Shown: in pieces, positions 36,241 to 49,000 of the stretch
Numbering within the stretch: the stretch's first letter is position 1
Layout of the letters: every line of letters starts with the position of its first letter
The notes under the pieces: generated by a model
Database searches by the model: none
Told to the model about the DNA's origin: nothing
Seen by the model: the letters and a program-made list of their open reading frames with translations, nothing else
DNA from: Trileptium ribeirensis
Taxonomy: Eukaryota; Nematoda; Enoplea; Enoplida; Thoracostomopsidae
Direction: 5' to 3'
Assembly: GCA_030248225.1 (NCBI GenBank)
Contig: JASANE010028937.1
Location: 1-64,000, forward strand
DNA: 64,000 bases
Program-made: the position numbers and the translations under genes

Positions 36241-38600
36241 GTTACGTTCCGGAAATCGCTACATCTGGAAGTTCCGAAAATCTCACCATATGGAAGTTCC
36301 GAAAATCTCACCATATGGAAGTTCCGAAAATCTCACGATCTGGAAGTTCCGAAAATCTCACAACCTGGAAGTTCCGACAGTCTCACTATCCGGAAGTTCG
36401 GTAAATCACACCATCTGGACGTTCCGAAAATCTAAAAATTTGGAAGTTCCGAAAATCTCGCAATTGGGAAGTTCCGAAAATCTCGCAATTGGGAAGTTCC
36501 GAAAATCTAGCATCAGGAAGTTCCGAAAATCTCACCATATGGAAGTTCCGAAAATCTCACGATCTGGAAGTTCCGAAAATCTCACGATCTGGAAATTCCG
36601 AAAATCTCACGATCTGGAAGTTCCGAAAATCTCACGATCTGGAAGTTCCGAAAATCTCACGATCTGGAAGTTCCGAAAATCACACAACCTGGAAGTTCCG
36701 ACAGTCTCACTATCCGGAAGCTCAGTAAATCACACCATCTGGACGTTCCGAAAATATAAAAATTTGGAAGTTCCGAAAATCTCGCAATTGGGAAGTTCCG
36801 AAAATCTAGCATCTGGAAATTTTGAAAATCTCACCATCAGGAAGTTCCAAAATCTCATCATGTGGAAGTTTCAAAATTCGTACCATATGGAAGTTCCGAA
36901 AATCTCACGATCTGGAAGCTCCGAAAATTTCACAACCTAGAAGTTCCGAAAATCTCGCAATTGGGAAGTTCCGAAAATCTCGCAATTGGGAAGTTCCGAA
37001 AATCTAGCATCAGGAAGTTCCGAAAATCTCACCATATGGAAGTTCCGAAAATCTCACGATCTGGAAGTTCCGAAAATCTCACGATCTGGAAATTCCGAAA
37101 ATCTCACGATCTGGAAGTTCCGAAAATCTCACGATCTGGAAGTTCCGAAAATCTCACGATCTGGAAGTTCCGAAAATCTCACAACCTGGAAGTTCCGACA
37201 GTCTCACTATCCGGAAATTCGGTAAATCACACCATCTGGACGTTCCGAAAATCTAAAAATTTGGAAGTTCCGAAAATCTCGCAATTGGGAAGTTTCGAAA
37301 ATCTCACAACCTGGAAGTTCCGACAGTCTCACTATCCGGAAGTTCGGTAAATCACACCATCTGGACGTTCCGAAAATCTAAAAATTTGGAAGTTCCGAAA
37401 ATCTCGCAATTGGGAAGTTCCGAAAATCTAGCATCAGGAAGTTCCGAAAATCTAGCATCAGGAAGTTCCGAAAATCTCACCATATGGAAGTTCCGAAAAT
37501 CTCACGATCTGGAAGTTCCGAAAATCTCACGATCTGGAAGTTCCGAAAATCTCACGATCTGGAAGTTCCGAAAATCTCACGATCTGGAAGTTCCGAAAAT
37601 CACACAACCTGGAAGTTCCGACAGTCTCACTATCCGGAAGCTCAGTAAATCACACCATCTGGACGTTCCGAAAATATAAAAATTTGGAAGTTCCGAAAAT
37701 CTCGCAATTGGGAAGTTCCGAAAATCTAGCATCTGGAAATTTTGAAAATCTCACCAACAGGAAGTTCCGAAAATATCACCATCACATCAGGAAGTTCCAA
37801 AATCTCATCACGTGGAAGTTTCAAAATTCGTACCATCAGGAAGTTCCGAAAATCTCACCATATGGAAGTTCCGAAAATCTCACGATCTGGAAGCTCCGAA
37901 AATTTCACAACCTAGAAGTTCCGAAAATCTCACAACCTGGAAGTTCCGACAGTCTCACTATCCGGAAGTTCAGGAAATCACACCATGTGGACGTTCCGAA
38001 AATCTAAAAATTTGGAAGTTCCGAAAATTTCGCAATTGGGAAGTTCCGATAATCTAGCATCAGGAAGTTCCGAAAATCTCACCATATGGAAGTTATGAAA
38101 ATCTCACGATCTGCAAGTTCCGAAAATCTCACGATCTGGAAATTCCGAAAATCTCACGATCTGGAAGTTCCGAAAATCTCACAACCTGGAAGTTCCGACA
38201 GTCTCACTATCCGGAAGTTCAGTAAATCACGCCATCTGGACGTTCCGAAAATCTAAAAATTTGGAAGTTCCGAAAATCTAAAAATTTGGAAGTTCCGAAA
38301 ATCTCGCAATTGGGAAGTTCCGAAAATCTAGCATCTGGAAGTTCCGAAAATCTCACAATCTGGAAGTTCCGAAAATCTCACGATCTGAAAGTCTCATTAT
38401 CCGGACGTTCCGAAAATCTAGCATCCGGAAGTTTCGAAAATCTCACAATCTGGAAGTTCCGAAAATCTCACAGTCTGGAAGTTCCGAAAATCTCAGGATC
38501 TGGAAATTCCAAAGTCTCATTATCCGAAAGTTCCGAAAATCACATCATCTGGACGTTCCGAAAATCTCACCATACGGAAGTTCCGAAATTCGTTCTGAAA
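36241..38600 (+). repeat. 25-bp minisatellite, about 2.36 kb (some 95 units)
   Basis: Unit GGAAGTTCCGAAAATCTCAC followed by five variable bases such as GATCT, CATAT or AACCT. Variants (CAATTGG, AGCATCA, AAAATTT) recur in the same order, giving a higher-order repeat of about 500 bases (compare 36,489 with 36,986). No variant contains a stop in any forward frame, so long frames run through the array in all three; they all encode the same 25-residue period. Confidence 0.97.
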
Positions 38601-39928
38601 GTTTAGCCAACGTTCGTATGATGACCAGTCTGTGTAACACTTTCAAAGATATGGTATGGTGTACATAACACTATAGTGAAGTAATAAATTTTGTATCGAC
38701 TGCTTTCGATGGTGTGTACTATGGACACAGACATAATATTATATTCCTAGTACCGGCGATGAAGGTCTTTTAGAGAACGATTATTTGCCGTTCAATTCAT
38801 TATAAGCAAACCCACATGGAGGAGACCACAAGTAGTATCCATGCGCTTCCCACGAAACCACATTGAAGATATCTTGTGTAGGATGCGAGCAGCGTGTTTA
38901 AATTCTCCGAAATTTCAATAACTACTGTCCGCCCTCGTCCGAAGTGAGTTTATGTTAATGAGTGCTTAAGATACCATCTTATATAGTATATGCAATGTGT
39001 CGAAGGTCCATCGGTGTTGGTAGGCAGATGGACGTCGGGGGGGGGAGGTGGTGGGAGGTAAATTTTTATACTTTTTACAAACTCAAAATTTTTTCCCCAA
39101 TTTGCTACACAATTTTGGCAATTTCCAATAAGTTGTTTCTGATTCCCTATATTCTAGACAATTTTGATGCTATTTCTGGTAGAAGTTTCACGTGAGGTTG
39201 GAGCCCGGTGGCGGGGGGGAGTGACCCGCGGGGTAGACTTGGTTTGAGAGGGGTAAACTCGTTAGCCGCCCCCAATCAACTCCTATGATAGTATGTGGTT
39301 TCGGGACACCATCGTCTTAAATATATAAAGTAAACCCTTCCAATCGTTATAAATCCTTGAATATGAGCGTGATCATACAGCGACAAATAATCTTCAAGAT
39401 GCTCGGTCATTCATAACGTAAACGCTGCATAATGTATTTACAGTACAAAATAGAAAAACGCGATTGCAAGGGCAGCTTTGTGGCAATTATTAATAACAAA
39501 CATAACGGACTCGTGTAGAGAACACGTCTATAGTAAAGTGACAGGGGAGCATTATACCATTGCTGGCAACGTACATATATTTAAATCTTAGTCGAAGTAT
39601 CCCGTTTTCTATAAAATGCTCAATCGAAGCCGCCTAAATCCACGACGGGGCTTGCGCCTGGAGCTTCCGAACTACCTCCTATCAGCAGCTCTTTTTTGAC
39701 TAAGCTAACTAATTCTTGTTTGTTTTACAATTGATCTTCTCTACATAAGTGATTGTTGGATGTTCTATACAGGAGTAGCAGCACAACATAACATACACTG
39801 TGATATTTGTCTATCTGTTATACACCGATCAATGAGATGATGATGGCTATATTATACTGGTTGGCGATGAGTACATAGACGTTATTGTTGCAACATGATC
39901 ACGAGACGACGCCGACAATCGCTCGGTT
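38601..39928. other. 3' flank of the claudin-like gene
   Basis: No other gene seen. A G-run patch lies near 39,030-39,060 and 39,210. No canonical AATAAA was seen on the minus strand in the first few hundred bases after the stop codon. Confidence 0.4.
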
Positions 39929-40051
39929 TTAGATGGTATGCGAATAGTAGGCATAGCGATCACGCGAACGTCCAGCAATGAACAATATAATTGCAACCAA
40001 CAACGCGCCAGCCGACGAAACTGCAACCCAGTAGGACCATAAAAAGACGCC
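39929..40051 (-). CDS. Claudin-like gene, exon 5
   Basis: Codes GVFLWSYW, TM4 (VAVSSAGALLVAIILFIAG) and the tail RSRDRYAYYSHTI, then TAA. Acceptor ATATTTCAG. A longer frame one base over is a shadow. Confidence 0.85.
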   Translation of the reverse strand, partial: GVFLWSYWVAVSSAGALLVAIILFIAGRSRDRYAYYSHTI

Positions 40052-43000
40052 CTGAAATATTTCTGAATATGCAAAATTTTATAGAAAAATAAAATAATTA
40101 CTGGTTTTGGTTTCATTAAATTTTCAATGGGAGAGTTATACGGTTCAAGCCTATCGCTAATGCTGTCATAGATTTTGTGGTCGGATGTTCATCTTGAAGG
40201 TTCATCGATGATATTTTTTGTAAACGGGAGATAAGCAGTCAGATTGTTACTACCAACATCGATGTTATTCGTTCGTTTTCGACACAACTACCGGCTTACG
40301 ACAGTGCTGAATGATAGATAACAATCCCAATATAGCATCAAACTCGGTCATACTCGTCTACTTTACCACAACCCAAGATGTTATCGTTTCTGGTGGCTAA
40401 CACCCACTGAGAACCGTTTTATCAGCGTTGTCTAATTGTTTATCCTGTTCGAAAATATTACTGCTAATTTATAGAGTGCCTTTGCAGTTTTTAGCTGTCA
40501 TGGACAAGAAAAAATTTCCCATGTATACTGGGCGCGTTAATATCTACTGCATCAGCCTATTCCTGTACCAAAACTATAACCAGAATCTGAGCATGATAAA
40601 ATGGCTAAAACTTGTTTTTGTTTTAACAGCTGAGCAAAATTATCCTAAAGCAGATGCATTATCCTGTTGCCTAGTTACAGCTCCAATGCAAAATTATATG
40701 CAGCCCAAAGTCTCACACGGCCATAACTTAGGAAAGGATTAACATATTTCTCCAACTTTTTACCACGTGATGCATCTCTGAACGTTTCTATGCACTGAGA
40801 TATACATTCTGTCTGTATTTCTCAATTTCAGGGCAGTCATAAACAATGTCGATTACTGCTAAGCCACAATTAGCAGGGTGCTGATGTTATCGCAGTGATT
40901 TAATAACTTGAAAATTGCGTTGACTCAAACTTTTTCAATGCCGCGAACAGCAATATTGCGTAGCATCACGAGAATAACCCCGTTCACTAGAAGATAAATC
41001 CTCAAGTACTAACAATTGGAGACAAAATTGATTTCGTCATCACTGCTGATGTAGAGCAAAAAATTATCGAAATCGATCCACCCGAAAATGGAGTTAACGA
41101 GACAAAAAAGAAGTTTCCCCCTCTTCAGAGGAAACTTTGCCCGTTATGCTCACCTCGTTTCAATTATAGTTAGGGCGCGTGCAAAAACAAAACTATCGTG
41201 GCACGATTTGCTACATCGCTTAATAAGAAAACGTTTGATACAAAATTAAAACTGGTACACCTCAAACCGCAGACACTACATTTCGTAAAACCGTTCACAT
41301 TGTGAAACTTGAGCAGATGGCTTCACGAGCTTCATCGAAACAGTAATTTGCAGAACAATAATAATTCATGTAGCGAAACCACTGCCTCAAACAAGCATGT
41401 CATACTCGGTGTCTCGTTGCTTTTCGGATAAGCATAGTGTCGACATTCGCCTATGCATACTGAGTCAAAGAAAATACTAGTGTTGAATAAACTGTATCAT
41501 CAGACAGTGCAAGAAAATATTGCGCAATGCAGTATTTCGTGTAATGTCTGCCAAAAAATTCATTCTTGCCATGTAACGAGTGTATTGCAACCTGAACAAT
41601 TTTTTCAGTTTGTCCAGGCCACGGTCGGACCCGGACCGACTAAATCAAAAATCTATTTTCAGCTAACAAACATGAAACAATTTTTTGTCCAACTTACTGC
41701 GTATCAAATTTACAGGGGCTTATATTTAGATACAGCTTTGGCTATTATGATGTTTAAATAAAATGTTATCATAACACAATGTCATGTAATTACGAAAACT
41801 CTCAGTACCAAATTTAATTCGGAGCAAATTTTGTGAATGTACAGTTTTCGCAAGTAGTTGTAATGGGCTGGACATGTCCGCAGACATCACTAACTTGTAA
41901 GCTACTATTCAAATTATGCGGAACAATATCAGTTCACTGTCTCGTTGTAAATCCCGTTCAAATACGTACACTTCCAAACAGAACAAAATTAAAATTATAT
42001 CCTTGGCGAACAGTTTAGCGAAGAGCAATATTGAGCAGCTGTTAATTTTTTGTGAATTGCTCAGGTATAAAAGGTGAAAAATATGCTTAGTTTTCAGTGC
42101 ATAAACATGTAGATATTGGCCAATTATTATGATAAATAAACTGGCCAGCGAGGATTACAAATACATACCTCGTCGTGCTTCTTGATGTAGTAGGCGTACA
42201 CAGCAATAGCAGCCACGTTGCACATCACTAAAAATAACATTAACATTAGTATCTCCCAAGCGAGGCTGAAACGGAGACAGTGTGGTTTCATCAAGTGTGC
42301 ATTTTTTAATCACTTCTAACAGGCTTTGTGTTTGCTATATACACAACATTAAAACCTCTGTAATCCTGAACGCAATAAAACACTAAAGCCTCATCGACCC
42401 TATACCCATCGAAAACAACTTAAAACGCACGAAGTATTCGTCACGGTCTCTAGATAACCAAACCATCGCATCCAGCATACCGAAAAACCTGGGAATCACC
42501 CGAACCGGGACCAGCAACCGAAACCGTCAATTTAGACCGGATCCGGAACCTGGTCTTTGAAACCTATAGTAAAACAGATGAAGGAAGAAATGCAGGTACA
42601 GTGGATTTAAAATATGGTAAAAATAACTTTTACATTAAACTTGATGTATTGTGATGGCATTATATTGCCTTTCTGGAGACTGAGGAACCTAAATAATGTT
42701 TATTTATCGATCAATGTCTGTTTTTGGACCCCTAGAGCAAAATGCTATAAATGAGACCAACTGTTATACTGCACGCACAATTTCAATGAATACAGTTCAT
42801 TGCCAAGGACGCAGTTTCTGGCTGCGTTGTAGATAACGTTACTTTTCTTCAACGTAGACTGATTTACAAAGTTTGCAAGCGCACTGGCTTGTGCTTGAAG
42901 CAATTTATGTTAGCCAAGCTTACAGCGAAGTACTAAATAATCCACACTCTGTTACACAGTTGTACAGGTTTAAATCTAACGTACTCCGCAGACTTCTGAA

Positions 43001-46000
43001 TGTGTAAAATAGCTGCTACAAGCATCGACCTGGCTTTGTTTTGTTAACAAAATCCTACAGGTTAACATAAACATTGCTGCTGAAATTACGTGTCCTACTT
43101 ACGTTTCGCACTGTAAGTTTCTGAGTTAATTTTTTCTTTAACTTGGTTGTATTGGAATTTGATCATTGTGTATATACTACATAATGTTTGGACCACAGAT
43201 AACGCAAAAATGTATAAAATTCTTACAAAATTTTTTTAAACCGGAATTCCGGTTCCGGTATGGTTTTTGCCTTTTGCCGGAACCGCAACCGGAACACGAT
43301 TTTCGCCGCACCCGGAACCGGAATTCCGGTTACTTCCTGAGAAAAGCCTATATATACAATTCTTGATGACCTGTACGCAATAAGTAACCAAACTACTGAA
43401 GACAGACGACTATTATATTCCATCGGGAATCCGGTTCAATGACAATAAACCCATTGAAAACAGCTGAAAAGGCATGAGACACACATTCCAGATAGCCAAA
43501 TCATTATATTCAGCATTCAGAAAAATGAATATATAAAGAATTCCTAATGCCCTGCACAAAATACATAACCATACAAATGAACACACTACATTACAATACA
43601 TTCGAAATGGGGTTTGACGACCATAAAACATTTGACGCCTCACGAAAATGTATAATATAGACAAGTTGGACACCAAATAGCAAAACCATCGTATTCAGCG
43701 TACTTGATAACATAACAATCACTGTAAGGTAACAACACGCAATACCTTGCCTAAATTTGAAAAATCACTATTTCCGCGAAAGGGTCTGTCATGAACTTTC
43801 GTTGTTAATGAACCCTCTAGCCTCTTTTAACCGTGCGTCCGTTCGTGTTATATTCTTGTTGCTGCACCGAAAGAACTCGAGTATTAGCTGAAGATAGGTT
43901 TGCCGGAGCTCCCTTCTTCCGGTATGCGTCCTCAATGCTATTTATTGTTATAGTGTCATTTTGATCGTATATCATCAATGACAGTGATGGGTTGTTTTCA
44001 CTTTGAATGACGTCACCGGCTGCTACTTCAAACATCGTCAGCTGCACCAACTCTTACAATCATCATCATCACGTTATCTAGATCCGTGTTCGACCACATT
44101 AGTGCAGTAGTCGGCTCAGCATCACAACAGTCTAACGTAATCATCTATAACAGCATCAGTAACTCCTGTCGTTACAAACAATATCGACGTCAGTCTTTGA
44201 TCCTTCAACAGCATCGTGGGTCCCGATCCATCACAAGCGACTGTCGACAACGACCTCCTCATCGGGTGAATTCCTTACATGAACCCTCAACATCTCCGGT
44301 TGGCTGCTTATCACCGTACGTATCTCCGCAACGCATCGCCGTCAGCCTCATTCCACAGATCAATAACTGTGACGAACGATTCCGTGAGGCTCTCGACGAC
44401 ATCAACAAAGCACCGGTGAGATATTTTGATTTTTTCTTTGATAGGCTAGACGAAACATGTTGGGAAAGCCATTATACCAAATTTACACCACCTCCAACAG
44501 CAAAATATTGGACCAAATTCCATCTACGCCTTTGTCAGGTGCACATCATCTGTGGTTTGTGGAGTTCCAGCACGCTAACTATATTTTGTATATCTCTGTA
44601 GAAAACTAATCTTCTTATTACGTACGTTGATATTTATGTTATGAAAAGATTTCTTATTACGTATGATCAAAGCAAACGCAAACCTAATAAAATTCATTAG
44701 CAAACCCAATGTCTCCGAATCCGAAACTGCCCAGGGTCCAGCAAAAAGTTTTCGGGTCCAGACTCACTAGTGGCCCAAAAACCTTTGTTCGGACAACAGC
44801 GGCCCGGGAAGTGGTCCCTCAAAAATCGTGGTCAGCAATTTTTCGATGCGAAGCATGTGTCGCGAGATAGAAATGTCAAACACTGATTCCCGATTGGGAA
44901 GATTTAGCAAAGAACCGTTAAAAAATTATACTTTGCAATTTTAACCCGGAAGATGAGGCCATAGTTGTTCGAGTTCAACTAAAGGGCACATTATTATCAT
45001 TGTTGCTGTCGGATAAAAAATTTGTCGAAATCGGTAAATCCGAAAATGAGTTATGAATGACAGCGACAGACAAAAACAAATTTTCACGATTTTTCCCAAT
45101 ACCCCCTCAGTGAAAATTCCACTCGCTTAACTCGCTCCGTCTCCATTAGTTAGGAAAAATAGACCCAGTGGCTCATTTGAGAAAGCGTAGTACTTTCAAC
45201 CGTAGTTTTGGGTTTTCAAAATGGATGGGATCACTCATCTTCCCATCGGTAAACTGAGTAAATTCGTGCGAAAATTACCGACTGCGGAAACGCCATTACA
45301 ACTTGATACTATAGACCTCATACCGGCCAAAAAACTTGTCGAAACGGGGACTGTTGTCCCCCTGCTGTATAGTTGTATAAAACGAGAATTTCGATTTATA
45401 AGTCAAGGAATACGTACAACATCCCATATGCATACGCGTAGGCTTGCAAAATTGTGGCGCCGTTAACGGCTTTCGCATTTTTGCGTTCTTTCCGTTTAGA
45501 GATGCGGTGCTCCCAGGTTCGGTCCAGTGGCAGTTTTTTACTTTCCCGTAATAATTTAAATTTCTATTACGAAGCTAAACATTTGATGAATTATAATACA
45601 AAAGTTAATTCGCATAAGATTCAGCTATAAATGCGTCATCGGCATTTCACTAGCCAATAAACTATTTTAGAGATTTGCATTTAAAAAAACACTAATTTAG
45701 ATGACCAACGCGGTTAGGGCCTGGCGGGCAAACTGTGACAAACTCAGGTTTTGAGCCAGGTGAGATGCTGGGCACAAGACTCCAGACAAACTTTACAGCA
45801 GACGAGTAGAGCGAAAGTGGCGCAATAATAATAATTGTACAAAATTCTCTATTTTGTCCGTCTGTACGATGCATAACCCTTGATCAGGTTAATGTATTTT
45901 TGAAATTTCTTGTTTGGCGCGTAAAAGAACGTAGGTGCTGCTGTATGTAACTTTTTTCGTTTCTCTAATGCTGTCTTACTCAAATTCTCACTGAAGCGAT

Positions 46001-49000
46001 ACTCACATATCATTTCAGACTATACCTACTGGATCGAAAAAAGACGCCATCGAGAGTTACGTCTTTCCAGTTATGTAGTTTGTCTTCGAGCTCTGACCCA
46101 ATATTTAGAAATGCACCAAAGACTGAAATTTTCAAAATTTTAACTGTTTGTTGCTACTTACGGTTGAACCAGAACTTGTTATAATCATTTGATAAACACG
46201 TTGGTTTAGCTGTTGTTTTATTCCTATACCGAGTATGTTATTAACCATGTAACATAACCATGTAACAAGACGATGCAGAAAATTCTAAATTTTGAAACCA
46301 AAAACAGTAAAATTTTGCCAGTTTTTTTTTCAAATTTAATATTAAGTAGAGGGTTAAAGTAGATGTATTATTATAAACGTTTTCGATGTTGATGAATATG
46401 ATAAAAGCACTTTTATTTGGGTGGTATGTGTCAAATAGAGCATACACAATGGACTTCTAACGTGAAAAAATGATGCTACCAAATTATATGTCTATTCTGA
46501 AAAGTAGTGGTTTAATTTTTTTACCATTCTAATTGAAAGAAGAAATTAAGAGAATTCGGATTCCGTTTAAGAGTGGTGAAAATAATTTGCCGTAGTGTTA
46601 CCTTTTACTATTTTGTGTAACATTTTCGGTTCCCTCCGGTTGGATGTCTCCTGACTGGCGCCCACACGCACAATTTTGGGACCAGCTGACATTAGTTTCC
46701 ATTGGGAATACTTTTATTTCCACTGGTAAACCATCAGTTCATATAAAAATATATACAATGTTTTTCTAAAACGCTTTTCCGAAGCGAAATTTGATAACCT
46801 AAAATTTATCTATAAATAGTTTTTATGCTAATAATAATATAAATTAGCCTTTATTCCAGCACTACACAGGCAATTTATTAATCGGTTTCGGTTGAAAACA
46901 TAATTTTAAAAAATATTTTCATATAATCCACCCGTTTAGGTAACCGTGAGTGTTCTTACCCTTTTCACAACCCTTTCAAATTTCGGCGCTTCTGGTTTAT
47001 TTTTTCTGAAAAAAATTTGGGCAATTGAGAAGCTAGTACTAAAGGACCTGTAAATCGATTTTTTGAAGTCAAACTTAATGCAAATGGAAGTTAATGCATT
47101 TCAAGCATATCAATAAAATTAGTCACATTTTGATTCTGAATTCCATTAGCCAATGATCCAAGCTTCTATAGTTCGGCCAGCTAATTTGTGAATTTATTTC
47201 ATCTTAATTGCAACCAACGTTATACCAAACGCTGTTTAGCTTTATCTTTTCATATAGTGATATGTTAATACGTCACGAGCTCATGCATTTTGCTAAAACA
47301 AAAGCTACAAAAAGGCATAAACATAAAAACAGGCGACGATGGGACCTGAACACCCAACTTCTGGATTGCAACAGGAGTAACCGCAAAACCGTTTCGATTA
47401 TGGAAAGACAATTTGGATCACAGTTTGTATACTATGCTTTCTAGTCTGTTTAACCTCTGAAAAAATAATACGGTTACGGCAGTAGTTGTTTAGTTTCTCA
47501 AAAGTCACACAACAGCAAGAATACCAATGGTAAACGCAACGGTTTAACAATTATTTGTCATTACCTCGGCCTAGGTAAATCCAGCGGTTAATAAAATCTG
47601 GCTAGTCCAAGGTGGGGGCCTCAGCATTTTCGGCTGCCCCGGCAAAACTGAGGTACCCCCGGTTCCTACCCTCCAGCAAAAATTCGGGTGCCCCTGGCTC
47701 AAAGCCACCTGCTGAGAAAAATTAACGTCTACACGCGACAAAATCCTTCAAAAAAATTGCCACCGCCAGGTGAGCCGGGGGGGGGGTCAGGCCCCTAAGC
47801 TATAATTTCCGAGGTTTGGACTAGAAAGAAAATAATGATCGTGTGTTAAAAATATGTAAATTAGGCACTCGTGCAATGATGAAATTGAAGCGAACGCGGT
47901 TAATCTGTACTCAATGTCTATTTTAATGTTCCAGCTAAGAGCTTGGTAAAAACCTTTTAGCTCATAGAATAATACACTAGCAAATCTTAATGCTACGACC
48001 GTTCAGTGCATATTATCGCCTTTGTGACAATCATTATTTGGTCAGGAAATCATCGGAAAATCGCAGACACAAAGCTATAGCTACACAATTACAGTAGAAT
48101 AAAAAACTGTAACAGTCCATAATGTGCAACGAAGATAGAAATAGAATTTTATATAAAACTAAGCACTATTGAGGAAGGTGCTCTCTCTCCGCTTGACCAA
48201 TCTTATCAAAAAATTGTGGTTTCTTAAAGAAAACTGAGGAACCCTTGTTTTAACGATTCTCGTCAGAGGCTAAAACTAGTAATTTGCCTTATCGCCACGA
48301 TGGTGATTTCTGAGTGTTGACTATGTACTTCAGAGAGATGTACAGAGCTATAAGACACAAACATCAGTCATGTTGCTTGAGTAATTGAGAAGAATACCCC
48401 ATTATTTTACTCCCTATGTGCAGTTACATTGCGGATGAATTTCTTTACAAATTGAAACCAACTACATACCTATATCGCTAGAGCGGTTGCAGAGATATTA
48501 TATATATGTACCATTTTTGTTTTTGGATAACATGGGCTCACTGAAATGCTCATTCTGACAAAATCCTGTAGCGTAAATAGTGACAATAACAGCATAGACG
48601 ATAAATTGCTCTACAAAATGAGACCAAAAACTTCTATATAGCTTGAGCGGTTGTGGATCAGTGATCGGATGGAGTCGGTTATTACCAGATTCGATGGGCC
48701 CATTTTAGAACCCGTTTTGATCCAAATCCTGGATCCTAGAAGAATAGCGTAGTAAAGCACTATACAATAAAGGCTTATTAGCTCTACAAAATAAGCCCAA
48801 TTTAACTCAGATATTTTCACCGGTTCTCGATTTACAGTAACTAAATGTGCTTTTTGGGACCCATAGGACCCAGTCCGATCACATGTCGGCCGCTTTTTCT
48901 GGGAGAAGATGTTGGAGTCGATCTTCGCGTGTAACTAAAGAATAGAGATTTCACGCTTTCAAATGAGCTATCGCTCGAATGAATCCGTCCAGCCAATGTT

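Larger units (their letters stand above)
42267..45145 (+). repeat. Repeat C copy 3, interrupted twice
   Basis: Left end CTGAAACGGAG, right end CTCGCTCCGTCTCCA. Interrupted by hAT copy b (42,489-43,339) and by about 1 kb of non-repeat sequence (about 43,795-44,800). Confidence 0.65.

Noticed and set aside
36241..38600. CRISPR array
   Set aside because: Units are head-to-tail without unique spacers, no cas genes are present and the DNA is eukaryotic.
36241..38600. Heat-shock or STAT binding-site array (GAAGTTCCGAA)
   Set aside because: The spacing between GAA and TTC is one base, not the two of a heat-shock element or three of a STAT site.
36164..38606. Long overlapping plus-strand frames of 60-258 codons as a repetitive protein gene
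   Set aside because: They arise from a 25-bp unit lacking stops in every frame; different frames encode the same periodic peptide, and no start, splice or family signal singles one out.
39847..40116. 89-codon minus-strand gene
   Set aside because: It is one base out of frame with exon 5 of the claudin-like gene, whose frame joins exon 4 in phase and has the transmembrane pattern.
45221..45466. 81-codon plus-strand gene
   Set aside because: The stretch is the body of a tRNA-derived SINE that recurs, without the frame, at 32,597-32,850.
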